Positions 1 through 7,886 of a stretch of DNA of 64,000 nt are shown here, one piece after another. The DNA lies in the NCBI GenBank assembly GCA_020632295.1, contig JACKFU010000002.1, forward strand, positions 416,659 through 480,658, in the 5' to 3' direction. Below the pieces are notes generated by a model that ran no database searches, was not told the DNA's origin, and worked only from the letters and a program-made list of their open reading frames with translations. Positions within the stretch are counted from its first letter, which is position 1, and every line of letters begins with the position of its first letter. This DNA is from Candidatus Peribacteria bacterium (GTDB lineage Bacteria > Patescibacteriota > Gracilibacteria > Peribacterales > Peribacteraceae). The position numbers and the translations under genes were made by a program.

Positions 1-468
1 TCTGATGAAGTGGTCCCGAATTCGGAGAGCAAGAATTATCTAGAGCAGACGGAACTCATCGCTGAGTATCTGCAAAATACGGTGTACGCCGATATGGATC
101 TTCCGCAGGAGTACGCAGATGCAATTGAAGAGTTGGATGCGCAGAAAGATGAAATTCGAGGTTTGATGAACGCAGGAAACTGGAGACAAGCTGCAGACAA
201 ACTGGCAGCACTTTCGATTAATCAGCTGACTCGTCGCACTCCGTCTGAAACGCTGCATGATCTCCTCGTCAGCTTTCAGGACGCAGACACGCGAAATCTG
301 CAGAATCGCTGGGACTGGTCAAATGTGCAAAGCTCGGACGGCGGCCTCGTCCGCGTCGGGCTCTTCGATTCTGAGGGCGTGGGCGTCTGCTACGGCCACC
401 CAGGCGTCTCGGACGACTATCTCGGTGTCCTCCTCTCCCGGAAGTTCCTTCGCTCCTCGACCTCTTGA
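1..468 (+). CDS. DGR target protein 1 (5' end outside window)
   Basis: The frame is open from base 1 and ends at TGA 466-468, giving the last 155 residues of a longer protein. It is clearly paralogous to the complete target downstream: both contain YLEQTELIA, LPQEYA, AIEEL and LTRRTP at matching spacing. The C-terminal 39 residues are encoded by variable repeat 1 and end in LGVLLSRKF plus a short LRSSTS tail that target 2 lacks. In DGRs this end normally folds as a C-type lectin-like surface displaying the variable residues. The ligand is unknown. The ATG at position 10 is internal and not the true start, since homology to target 2 begins before it. Confidence 0.9.
   Translation, partial: SDEVVPNSESKNYLEQTELIAEYLQNTVYADMDLPQEYADAIEELDAQKDEIRGLMNAGNWRQAADKLAALSINQLTRRTPSETLHDLLVSFQDADTRNLQNRWDWSNVQSSDGGLVRVGLFDSEGVGVCYGHPGVSDDYLGVLLSRKFLRSSTS
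333..450 (+). repeat. DGR variable repeat VR1
   Basis: This 118-bp segment aligns without gaps to the template repeat at 1925-2042. There are 20 differences, 18 of them at template A. The two others lie at the 3' end: a G to C inside the invariant part and a C to G seven bases from the end. Template Asn codons have become Gly, Arg, Leu, Gly, Cys, Tyr, His, Val, Asp and Tyr, and two GAC codons became GGC. Confidence 0.95.
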
Positions 469-494
469 GCACTTACCCCTGTTGAATTCTTTTT

Positions 495-516
495 CCTTGA
501 ACCATCGCTACTGACG
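495..516 (+). other. Conserved element downstream of VR1
   Basis: The string ccttgaaccatcgctactg followed by acga recurs almost unchanged behind the second target (1569-1592, with one inserted g and a/g at one site). Each copy lies 45-60 bp after the end of its variable repeat. At the second copy it can fold as ATCGC-tactg-GCGAT. Some DGRs need a DNA hairpin just downstream of the variable repeat for efficient retrohoming; whether this is its counterpart is inference. Confidence 0.45.
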
Positions 517-529
517 AATTTTCACCTTT

Positions 530-1534
530 ATGCCAAACGAAGCCCTCCAGACATTCGTGCAACAACTCCAAGACAGCGATGCCTATCGCAGGGATACCCG
601 TGTCCGCACGATTATCAACGAGGGTATCCAGCGCATATCCGCACTATCAGAAGATAGCAATGGTGCAGAACTTAGACGGGAAATTCGCGGTCTGCAATCA
701 CGCATTGCACCTCTGCTTCGACAATCAAATAGCAGACCCGAAAGACGAGGCGGTGTAAGCATTGAGGAAGCAAAAGCGATTCTGGGAGACGACCACTTCT
801 TCGGTTTAGAGTCTCTGGATGGCATTGCCCTTGCTCCTGCTGATATTCCCCCTATTCCGTTCTCTGCAGCTGACCTTGAGCGAGCAAAGGAACTTGGATC
901 TAGCCTGCGTCTCCGCAGCGATAAAGCACCAGACAATGCCAACCTCACTATGCAGAAAATGCATGAAATGCTGCAACCGGAATTCGATCAGGCAGGAAAC
1001 GGACAGATTCTTTACGATACGGACTGGTACGAGAATGAAGCATTCTTTACCAATGCAGTGCCGGAAGTATCGTGGGCATTAACGTCCAATGAAGTTATAC
1101 CCGACTCCGAAGACAAGGATTATTTGGAACAGACGGAACTTATTGCGCAGTATCTGCAGGGAACGGTCTATGCAGGATCTCAATTGCCACAGGAATACGC
1201 GGAAGCGATTGAAGAACTGAATACACAGAAAGATGAGATCAGAAGCCTTATAGAAGCAGATGAATGGCAGCAAGCTGCCGAGCGTCTTGAGGCTTTGAAG
1301 CTAAATAAGCTCACACGCAGAACACCTACTGAAGTGCTCTACGATATGCTCGTGACATTCAAGAAGAACGGTCAGCGACATCTGGAAGATTGCTACGACT
1401 GGACAGGTACCCGAGACTCGGACGGCTACCTCGTCATCGTCGGGGGCTTCGGTTCTGAGGGCGTGCACGTCGCCTACGACGACCCAGACTACTCGAGCGA
1501 CTATCTCGGTGTCGTCCTCTCCCGGAAGTTCTGA
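530..1534 (+). CDS. DGR target protein 2 (variable C-terminus)
   Basis: This 334-residue protein is the complete target gene. Residues 1-150 are helical and charged with no domain I recognise. Residues 150-200 contain DTDWYENEAFFTNAVPEV. Residues 205-290 are helical and shared with target 1. The last 39 residues are encoded by variable repeat 2 and end in LGVVLSRKF. No signal peptide or membrane segment is visible, so the product is probably cytoplasmic unless exported by another route. The start ATG at 530 follows target 1 by 61 bp with no clear ribosome site. The C-terminal part is expected to be a C-type lectin-like fold by analogy with other DGR targets. Confidence 0.92.
   Translation: MPNEALQTFVQQLQDSDAYRRDTRVRTIINEGIQRISALSEDSNGAELRREIRGLQSRIAPLLRQSNSRPERRGGVSIEEAKAILGDDHFFGLESLDGIALAPADIPPIPFSAADLERAKELGSSLRLRSDKAPDNANLTMQKMHEMLQPEFDQAGNGQILYDTDWYENEAFFTNAVPEVSWALTSNEVIPDSEDKDYLEQTELIAQYLQGTVYAGSQLPQEYAEAIEELNTQKDEIRSLIEADEWQQAAERLEALKLNKLTRRTPTEVLYDMLVTFKKNGQRHLEDCYDWTGTRDSDGYLVIVGGFGSEGVHVAYDDPDYSSDYLGVVLSRKF
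1417..1531 (+). repeat. DGR variable repeat VR2
   Basis: It aligns without gaps to the template repeat, with 14 differences of which 13 are at template A. The single other change is the same C to G near the 3' end seen in VR1. Asn codons of the template appear here as Tyr, Ile, Gly, His, Ala, Tyr, Asp, Tyr, Ser and Tyr, and one GAT became GGT. The gene stops at the TGA directly after the repeat. Confidence 0.95.
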
Positions 1535-1924
1535 ATCTTGCATTCTTGATGACTTGAGGCTTTTGAATCCTTGAAGCCATCGCTACTGGCGATTTTTGAT
1601 GGATGGAGCCATTTTTCCATCATAGGATGGCTTTGCGTGCCGTTCATGAAGACGGGATTACGGTTCCGTCTCACGAAACGCCTCCACCTCGGCCTGTTCT
1701 TGGCAATCGCCGGAATGTTGTGTGTCCACGGATCACAACAGTGTGCGAACGGGGAGTGAGAAGGAACTTCTTGCTCATTCTCAGACTCGGTATCACATTC
1801 GTGGTTGCGAGCGAATAAAATGCAGGAGAAAGAGGATATAACTTCGCATTGAATGCGTTCCGCAGTCGATGAGAAGCGTAAACCTCGATTTCCGGTGGTT
1901 ACGGACGGGAATGTGCAAATGGTG
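1535..1924 (+). other. Non-coding DGR leader between VR2 and template repeat
   Basis: I see no credible gene here. The copy of the downstream element (1569-1592) lies at its start. The stretch directly before the template repeat shares only loose similarity with the sequence before each variable repeat (for example aatgtgcaaa at 1909-1918 and 321-330), so the conserved template core begins near 1925. The region probably belongs to the template RNA transcript. Confidence 0.5.
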
Positions 1925-2042
1925 CTCGGACGGCAACCTCGTCAACGTCGGGAACTTCGATTCTGAGGGCGTGAACGTCAACAACGACAACCCAGACAAC
2001 TCGAACGACAATCTCGGTGTCGTCCTCTCCCGGAACTTCCTT
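1925..2042 (+). repeat. DGR template repeat (TR)
   Basis: The 118-bp donor sequence contains ten AAC/AAT codons in the variable-repeat frame, the classic way to make sites that adenine mutagenesis can turn into many residues while avoiding stops. Its 3' end (about 2011-2042) is GC-rich and almost free of adenine and matches both variable repeats, as expected of the initiation-of-mutagenic-homing region. One fixed C (template) versus G (both variable repeats) difference near its end resembles the template/target distinction that makes information flow one-way in studied DGRs. It is on the same strand as the RT, about 400 bp upstream of it. Confidence 0.95.
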
Positions 2043-2083
2043 CCTCTACTGATCGGAAGGCCTCTCATACAGAGGTCTTTCGG

Positions 2084-2437
2084 TCATAACTCCTTGGTCG
2101 TTGATTTGATCCATCCTCCAAGCATGCGTCCTACCTCATCTACTAGCTCTTGGATTCTCGTGTATTTCTTGAGGTCAATAGCTTTCATATCTTTTGCAAG
2201 ACGTAGAAAGACACGAAGCACGTTCAGCTTGAGGCTGACTTGTTGGAGTGGTTCAAGCTTCTCTGCTTTGCGCAAGTGGCTAGCTATGACAATACCCTCC
2301 AATACTTCCAGCATGAGGTTTTCACATCGTAGCCACACAGAGTATCGATCCTGTTTGGGCACGGTTGTGCGTAGCTCGTAGAGCATTTTCGTAAGTTCGT
2401 ATGCCTTCTTAAAAATTGGGATATCAAGTTCTTCCAT
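2084..2437 (-). CDS. avd: DGR accessory protein Avd (four-helix bundle)
   Basis: The 117-residue, basic, all-helical protein has the Avd family pattern: a PIFKKAYELTKMLYEL first helix, an ENLMLEVLEGIVIA second helix, a LKLNVLRVFLRLAKDM third helix, and the closing DEVGRMLGGWIK. Avd forms a pentameric barrel that binds the RT and template RNA and is needed for mutagenic cDNA synthesis. The gene sits between template repeat and RT but on the opposite strand, with only 7 bp between its start and the RT start, so the two are divergently arranged. In most DGRs avd is co-directional, so this inversion is unusual and implies a separate promoter or an antisense relation to the template RNA. Confidence 0.9.
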   Translation of the reverse strand: MEELDIPIFKKAYELTKMLYELRTTVPKQDRYSVWLRCENLMLEVLEGIVIASHLRKAEKLEPLQQVSLKLNVLRVFLRLAKDMKAIDLKKYTRIQELVDEVGRMLGGWIKSTTKEL

Positions 2438-2444
2438 AGAAAGT

Positions 2445-3494
2445 ATGAAATACTACCACAACATCTTTCCTGCCATCATCCAACCCGAGCCACTTTTCTG
2501 CGCATGGGAAGGATTCAAGAAGGGTAAAAGTCCCCGACTGGATGTGCAGGAGTTTGATCAAAATGTAGAAACCCACATCTTTGCTTTGCATAGAGATCTT
2601 CGCTCCGCACAGTACAAACATGGTCCGTACAACGGATTTATGATCTGCGATCCGAAGCAGCGACACATTCACAAAGCTTCCGTTCGAGATCGCATCGTCC
2701 ACCACGCCGTATTCTCTGTGCTCAATCCCATCTTCGAACCTACGTTCATCGCGCATTCGTTCTCCTGTAGAAAGGGTAAAGGAACACATAAAGCAGTAGA
2801 TGCACTGGAACGGATGCTGTGGAAAGAGAGCCAGAACAACACACGCACTTGTTTCGTTCTGCAATGCGACATCAACAAGTTCTTCGATTCCGTTTCGCAT
2901 CCCGTTTTGAAATCCCAAATCTCCAAGCGTGTACGGGATGAAAACGTCCTGTGGCTGATGGATGAAATTATCGACAGTTTCTCTTCTCCCCGTTTCGGTC
3001 CTGATGCACGTAAAGGTCTGCCCATCGGTAATCTTACCTCGCAATTGTTTGCCAACGTGTACCTTAACGCTCTTGATCAGTTTATCAAGCACGATTTGAA
3101 AGTACGTCACTACCTGCGCTACACCGATGATTTTGCGATTGTATCGGCAGATCGTTCGTACTTGCACTCGCTTATTGAACCGATTGAATCTTTCCTTCGT
3201 ACACATCTTGATCTGAGTCTGCATCCTCGAAAAATCCGCATACGCAAATATGCACAAGGCATAGATTTTCTGGGCTACGTGATCCTTCCACACCATCGGG
3301 TGTTGCGTACCAGAACCAAGCATCGCATGTTTCGTAAGTTGCATGAGAGAGTCGTTTCACATAAATCAGGAGTATGTTCAGAGGACAGTGCGGAGCAATC
3401 CTTGCAGTCGTATCTTGGCGTACTTTCCCATGCCAATACCCATGATCTGCAGTCAGAACTGCTTAACCGCTACTGGTTCTGGAAAACGGAGTAG
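2445..3494 (+). CDS. DGR reverse transcriptase
   Basis: The protein has 349 residues. The palm motifs are visible: QCDINKFFDSV (catalytic Asp142), GLPIGNLTSQLFANVYLN around 191-208 with the DGR-typical IGxxxSQ in place of the QGxxxSP of group II introns, and LRYTDDF with catalytic YTDD at 226-229. The thumb follows and contains DFLGYVILP. No maturase, endonuclease or extra domain is attached, and the length is normal for DGR RTs. It would use the transcript carrying 1925-2042 as template together with Avd. The start ATG at 2445 is preceded by agaaag. Confidence 0.97.
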   Translation: MKYYHNIFPAIIQPEPLFCAWEGFKKGKSPRLDVQEFDQNVETHIFALHRDLRSAQYKHGPYNGFMICDPKQRHIHKASVRDRIVHHAVFSVLNPIFEPTFIAHSFSCRKGKGTHKAVDALERMLWKESQNNTRTCFVLQCDINKFFDSVSHPVLKSQISKRVRDENVLWLMDEIIDSFSSPRFGPDARKGLPIGNLTSQLFANVYLNALDQFIKHDLKVRHYLRYTDDFAIVSADRSYLHSLIEPIESFLRTHLDLSLHPRKIRIRKYAQGIDFLGYVILPHHRVLRTRTKHRMFRKLHERVVSHKSGVCSEDSAEQSLQSYLGVLSHANTHDLQSELLNRYWFWKTE

Positions 3495-3501
3495 GGGACA
3501 T

Positions 3502-4152
3502 CTATTGCTTCCTCCCGTCCTTCGTGGAAATCGTTCCGCCCCAGAATGCCTTGAACACGATCTTCCCGTTCTTAATCTCCGGATTATCCGTTGTCAGCAC
3601 ACTGAACGGAGAGGATTGACCGGGCAGAATCGGATTGTACTCGATGAGTGCTTCTGCGGATTTAATGAAGTTGTCGTTCGCATCGTAGAACTCACCAACT
3701 GCCATGACGTTTTCCATCTTCTCACCGGAGATATTCTTCACCATGCCGTCGATATGCGCGAAGCTGTATTCTTTATAGACACGCATACTCTGTAGCTCTA
3801 ATTTCGCTTCTTCCTGTTTTGGAGGTGGTGTTGGTTTACTACCACTTGTAGTCGGTGCAGAGGATGTACTCGGAACGCTTGTCTCGATCTTCGAGGTATC
3901 GATTGTTGTTCCTACTCCGGCAAGCAGCACAACGATCAGCAGAAATTTCACACCTCCAGAAAGATGCATCTTCGTTTTCTCCGCTACGAAACGATATAGA
4001 GGAGGCAGACTGACCGCAGCAGCCAGCAAGAAGATTAAACCAGGTAATGGCTGCGAAAAGAGATACGTGACTCCTGCGAGGAGGAAGAGTGTTCCGAAGA
4101 TCCATCCGCAGATCAGACCTACGGTAATTTTATTGTGTCCTGTATCAGACAT
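3502..4152 (-). CDS. Membrane-anchored FxLYD-like protein
   Basis: The 216-residue protein has three hydrophobic segments in its first about 80 residues (around 10-28, 33-50 and 66-82). A Ser/Thr/Pro linker of about 85-115 follows, then an extracellular beta domain of about 118-210. That domain contains MRVYKEYSFAHIDGMVKNIS, VMAVGEFYDANDNFI and LPGQSSPFSV, the pattern of FxLYD/DUF3426-like domains. Such domains are found on surface proteins, and no catalytic residues are known. It converges on the RT gene (8-bp gap) and is divergent from the helix-turn-helix gene at 4283. Its relation to the DGR or to the defence genes is unknown. Confidence 0.65.
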   Translation of the reverse strand: MSDTGHNKITVGLICGWIFGTLFLLAGVTYLFSQPLPGLIFLLAAAVSLPPLYRFVAEKTKMHLSGGVKFLLIVVLLAGVGTTIDTSKIETSVPSTSSAPTTSGSKPTPPPKQEEAKLELQSMRVYKEYSFAHIDGMVKNISGEKMENVMAVGEFYDANDNFIKSAEALIEYNPILPGQSSPFSVLTTDNPEIKNGKIVFKAFWGGTISTKDGRKQ

Positions 4153-4212
4153 GGGAATTGGGGGAAGCTAGTAAGAATACCTTTTGAAGGTAAACGCAAG
4201 TTACCGCTTACC

Positions 4213-4243
4213 TTGATAATTATCAAGCTGATAGTCATCAGCT
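4213..4243. promoter_or_regulatory. Two adjacent inverted repeats, possible operator
   Basis: Between the divergent genes starting at 4152 and 4283 lie a perfect 14-bp palindrome (4213-4226, TTGATAATTATCAA) and a 7-4-7 inverted repeat (4226-4243, AGCTGAT-agtc-ATCAGCT). They are placed where a regulator of either gene would bind. The small DNA-binding protein encoded just downstream is the obvious candidate, but this is inference. Confidence 0.5.
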
Positions 4244-4282
4244 ATCGCTCAGTCAACTTGGCAAGTAGCCTGAAATACAACA

Positions 4283-4495
4283 ATGGCTACACAGCGTCTA
4301 CCTAAATTAATGGCTATGAATGATGTGATGGATTGCCTTGGTGGTCTTTCCCGCCAGCGAGTTCATGAGCTGATTCGCAAGAAGGATATTCAGTTTGAGG
4401 TCACCTCTGCTGGCAGAATTTTTCTTGCAAGCGATATCTTGAAGCTCAAGAAGGAGATGGCAAAGCATCCTCGTTCAAAGGCGGGGAAGAAGTGA
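4283..4495 (+). CDS. Small helix-turn-helix protein
   Basis: This 70-residue basic protein contains MNDVMDCLGGLSRQRVHELIRKKDIQFEVTSAGRIFL (in two halves), the pattern of excisionase/MerR-type winged helices: a short helix-turn-helix, a recognition helix with RQRVHELI, and a wing. The C-terminal tail is Lys-rich. It lies downstream of two inverted repeats and converges on the E2-E1-JAB-patatin gene. It may act as a recombination directionality factor for the recombinase at 9093 or as an autoregulator of the region. The family cannot be fixed from the sequence alone. Confidence 0.6.
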   Translation: MATQRLPKLMAMNDVMDCLGGLSRQRVHELIRKKDIQFEVTSAGRIFLASDILKLKKEMAKHPRSKAGKK

Positions 4496-4523
4496 AGGAT
4501 TGATTTTCCTTTACAAGGAGTTG

Positions 4524-7500
4524 CTACAATTCAGAGCAGTATTCTTCGATAAGAAGTCCTGTGAGTTGTTCGCCTCGTCTTGAAAGAAGATCGATATTCC
4601 TCTGCGACATTGGAGCAAAGTCTGTTGGATAACCAATCACTTCCTCCCTGCGAACTAGATCAGGTGGTGCATATGGCAAACTCTTATCCTGTTGTCCAAG
4701 ATGCGACAGGACAAATCCTTTAATTTGTCCGTTAGCTGCATAGCTATGCAATCTCTGGAAACTTCCGTCTTGCACCTTCCTAAACACGGCTTCAAAGGAA
4801 CGTTTTATTCTCGGTATCCACCAAGTAGGTCGAAACATGGTATGCAAGTGTCCAGCACCTGCGTTGCAGCAAATAATGTATTCGGGTGAAAAAACATTGT
4901 AACTGTAGGCTTCGCTCCGACCAGGCTCCATGCACGTAACACCAAGATTATCAAAAATACCACCATCAGTAAGAATAACATGATCAGAATGAGTCGTGCC
5001 GTCTTTACGAGTGAACTCAAAATGGCGTTCTGTTGGAGCTAGGAGAAGCGGATATGCCGCCGATGCAGCAACTGCTGTAGCAATCGGAATCTTTTCACTC
5101 ACACTTCCATAACGCCAGCAGCCAGATTCTTTGCTTCCAAAACGAAAAACAGTGCCTGTTCGTAAATCGCATGCATTCAGGACTACATCTATTTCCTCTC
5201 GACGCTCATCATCCAGTGTCTTTTCACTGAAGAGCATATCTCTCAAAGCCTGATCCAGTGCTCCAACTTTGTGAGAAACTCTACGCAACCAATGGTGTGG
5301 CAGTACTGTTCTGGCAAGAATGCTGTTTTGCAATCCGCGCTTGAGCAGATTGACAACACGTCTTTCAAATTCCCCGAAATCATCCTGAGAATATGCATAC
5401 ATAGCTGCGATAACTGATCCACCGGAGACAGCAGAAACAACTGACAACTGTGGCAATATTCCTCTTTCGTGCAATGCCCTGAGACATCCAAGGTGAAATG
5501 CGATTGCTCTCGATCCTCCACCCGACAGAGCAAGTCCTACATTCTTTGGAGGAGCCTCTTCAGTCACTTGTGTGATACTACTCAGTCGAAGAGAAAAGGG
5601 GCTTGAATTATCAGCTTCATTGGAAGTGAAAACGTAACCACCAATACGATTGGATGATGCATCATCAGATGTTTCTACGATAAGCATCAGCGACTTGCCA
5701 TAAGGAGTGTCTATGGAATCCAATAACTGAGACATGCCTATATGATCCGTAACACTTGGAAGTGGCAGACTTTCTGGATGCGTATGCCACATGCCAATGT
5801 ACTGCACTGATCCGCGTGATCTTTTGCTCCTGTGAGTATTCATTTCCTGCGTTCCTTCGTTGCCACACACAAACCCGTTTGGAGATGCTTCACTGTCTGG
5901 TGGTGGTCCCGATACTTCGCTGACCCACACAATTTTTGCAATGTCATCATATTCACCAAATAGCAGTCCTCCCGTTTCGGCTTCAACACCATGTGTGCGC
6001 TGTCCAGTCCGTATCCAACCCTGCATTTCATTCCATGCTGAAGAGGAAATACGAATTTCGTAGCCTGACTGCGGATCATCCAAAACAATATCACGCTCCC
6101 AACAAAGAGTGCTGTGCAATTTTTGATTGGGATTTTCAGGATAAGAAGGCTGTTGAATGAAATGGCACACTGCGGAGTGTCCTCCGTGTTGCAGAGAACC
6201 TGCTGCGCAATTCAACATAGTTCCTGCAAGTACCGAAACATCGGCAAGCGAGCCGACAAATGTCGCTTGCGAGCATCCTGGCTCGGGCTGAAAAGGTTTG
6301 CGCCTGTCCAATGGCCAAAATTCATCAGCATACTGCTGAATATCAGTTCTGCGAGAGGAAGCAATTTTTGCTCGCCTCATTACATCAACTGCTCCTCCCA
6401 CATGGGTACTATCGGCTATCACCACCATTCCCATTTTTGCTTTATGTCCTATGGAAAGGGCAATAAGTGAAGCTCTGTGTTCGCTCTGCTCTCTGCGTCG
6501 TAGCTCTAACTTTTTGCGAATAAGATTGGATGCCGTTGTATCAATGACAATATCTGCACTCTCAGTCCAATCATCCTCATCTAAAGGGTGATACAGAAGA
6601 TTTTTTGTTGAAGTGACAACTTCAATGTTGGGATCGATTGCATGAACTGCCTCTGCAAGTTTTGTCGCCTTCCATGATCCGATATCTGCTTCTTGATATG
6701 GCTGACGTGCAAGAATGCCCGATGAGATGAAATCATTATCGTGCAGAATGATTTTTTGAACACCTGCTCGCGCAAGCATGAGAGCAACTTGCGCCCCCAA
6801 TGCTCCACATCCCCATAGAGAAACGCTTTTTTCTTTGAACCAATGTATCGGAGTTTCGTAATCACGTTCCACAACAATTTCGTCACGCGCCTCATCGATT
6901 TTGCACCAAATAACTTCTGCAGCATCAGCCCATTCCAGTAGTATCTTTTCCATTTCCTGACCAATTTCTCTTAGCTTTTCATGCTTGCTGTACTTACTGA
7001 ATGTCGCACGTAAACCATTCGCAATAACTGGTGGTAAATACCAAGCGGTAATGTGCTGCTGCAGTTGTTCGCTACCGCTAACACCACGCATGGGGGTTCC
7101 TAAAAGTAAGTAGAGAGGGCTGTCATCGGCATTGAACAATGCAGCCAGCTTTAGCGTTAGCAAAATGGCACTGCGTGGGACACCACGTTCTTCGAGTGCA
7201 TTGAATAACCCGCGTACTGTTTTTGGAAACTCGAAGGGCATCGGTTGTGCAACAAAGATTGCAGCTGCGACATTCTGCTGAGTTTCTTCAGCAGATAGTG
7301 GCATCCAATCCGTCACTTGCACGCAATCCCCAGAGAGAGTTTTGAGCTGACCTGTACCGAGCCAGTACTCTTCCGCGAATTCAGGGGCATTCTTGCGGAT
7401 ATTCACCACATGGAACTCTCCTCGTGTTGTATATGCGACAGGCGGATGAATAGGGGCACCCACTGGATCGAGTTGTCCCATCGCTCCTTGGCGGAGCCAT

Positions 7501-7886
7501 AGATCCAATCGCTCAATAAAGCCGATCATCCCTTCATTGGGGTTCCATTCAGTTGATGGCGATTGGTATAAGCAGAGCTGATCCATGAATTGCACATGCG
7601 GAAATCCTGCAAACCGCTTATGCGCACTATGAATTTCCGGCACTTTGAAAGGAAAGTGCGGGGAGATATACACAATAAACCCTTCCCTATCTCTCAGAGG
7701 TAAACCACCCTCTTCCCTCGGCATGCTTCTACAGGCAACAGAGAAATGCACCTTGAGCCATTTCTTTTCTTCATCTTTTCCGTAAGAAAATTCTTCATGC
7801 TGAACATACTCAAAAACACCATCCGAACGCTCGTGTAACGCCTGAATCTGATCAAGAGCCAGTTGCTGACCTGATGTTAATGACAT
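4524..7886 (-). CDS. E2-E1-JAB-patatin fusion protein
   Basis: One 1120-residue chain joins four catalytic domains. (1) An E2-like domain at about 1-155, with DQLCLYQS giving catalytic Cys105 and the family ending in PIHPPV. (2) A helical linker of about 160-345, as in Cap2-type proteins. (3) A ThiF/E1 domain at about 350-590: GCGALG nucleotide loop 359-364, HDNDF metal/ATP acid, LARQ, and EPGCSQATFVGS with probable catalytic Cys538. (4) A JAB/JAMM protease at about 600-755: Glu637 in ETGGLLFG, then H701, H703, S711 and D714 in HxHx7SxxD. (5) A patatin lipase at about 780-1120: SGGGSR oxyanion loop, Ser821 in AVSGG, Asp974 in DGG. All active-site residues appear intact. The start overlaps the metallo-beta-lactamase stop by 10 bp, so translation is coupled. 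E1, E2 and JAB serve conjugation and deconjugation in CBASS and Bil antiphage systems, and patatins are CBASS effectors. A role in immunity is inferred. No CD-NTase and no obvious ubiquitin-like modifier lies nearby. Confidence 0.93.
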   Translation of the reverse strand: MSLTSGQQLALDQIQALHERSDGVFEYVQHEEFSYGKDEEKKWLKVHFSVACRSMPREEGGLPLRDREGFIVYISPHFPFKVPEIHSAHKRFAGFPHVQFMDQLCLYQSPSTEWNPNEGMIGFIERLDLWLRQGAMGQLDPVGAPIHPPVAYTTRGEFHVVNIRKNAPEFAEEYWLGTGQLKTLSGDCVQVTDWMPLSAEETQQNVAAAIFVAQPMPFEFPKTVRGLFNALEERGVPRSAILLTLKLAALFNADDSPLYLLLGTPMRGVSGSEQLQQHITAWYLPPVIANGLRATFSKYSKHEKLREIGQEMEKILLEWADAAEVIWCKIDEARDEIVVERDYETPIHWFKEKSVSLWGCGALGAQVALMLARAGVQKIILHDNDFISSGILARQPYQEADIGSWKATKLAEAVHAIDPNIEVVTSTKNLLYHPLDEDDWTESADIVIDTTASNLIRKKLELRRREQSEHRASLIALSIGHKAKMGMVVIADSTHVGGAVDVMRRAKIASSRRTDIQQYADEFWPLDRRKPFQPEPGCSQATFVGSLADVSVLAGTMLNCAAGSLQHGGHSAVCHFIQQPSYPENPNQKLHSTLCWERDIVLDDPQSGYEIRISSSAWNEMQGWIRTGQRTHGVEAETGGLLFGEYDDIAKIVWVSEVSGPPPDSEASPNGFVCGNEGTQEMNTHRSKRSRGSVQYIGMWHTHPESLPLPSVTDHIGMSQLLDSIDTPYGKSLMLIVETSDDASSNRIGGYVFTSNEADNSSPFSLRLSSITQVTEEAPPKNVGLALSGGGSRAIAFHLGCLRALHERGILPQLSVVSAVSGGSVIAAMYAYSQDDFGEFERRVVNLLKRGLQNSILARTVLPHHWLRRVSHKVGALDQALRDMLFSEKTLDDERREEIDVVLNACDLRTGTVFRFGSKESGCWRYGSVSEKIPIATAVAASAAYPLLLAPTERHFEFTRKDGTTHSDHVILTDGGIFDNLGVTCMEPGRSEAYSYNVFSPEYIICCNAGAGHLHTMFRPTWWIPRIKRSFEAVFRKVQDGSFQRLHSYAANGQIKGFVLSHLGQQDKSLPYAPPDLVRREEVIGYPTDFAPMSQRNIDLLSRRGEQLTGLLIEEYCSEL

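Larger units (their letters stand above)
1..3494 (+). mobile_element. Diversity-generating retroelement (DGR), two targets
   Basis: All DGR parts are present: two target genes with variable repeats (333-450 and 1417-1531), a template repeat (1925-2042), an Avd-like gene (2084-2437, minus strand) and a reverse transcriptase (2445-3494). In known DGRs the RT copies the template RNA with errors at adenines, and the cDNA replaces the variable repeat, which diversifies the ligand-binding end of the target. Here 18 of 20 differences between template and the first repeat, and 13 of 14 for the second, are at template adenines. The left boundary lies outside the window because the first target is cut by the edge, so more targets may lie upstream. 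Confidence 0.95.

Noticed and set aside
1869..2381. Plus-strand frame running through the template repeat, reading like the target C-terminus
   Set aside because: It is the DGR donor sequence keeping the target frame; the upstream part is unrelated to the targets and the downstream part is antisense to avd.
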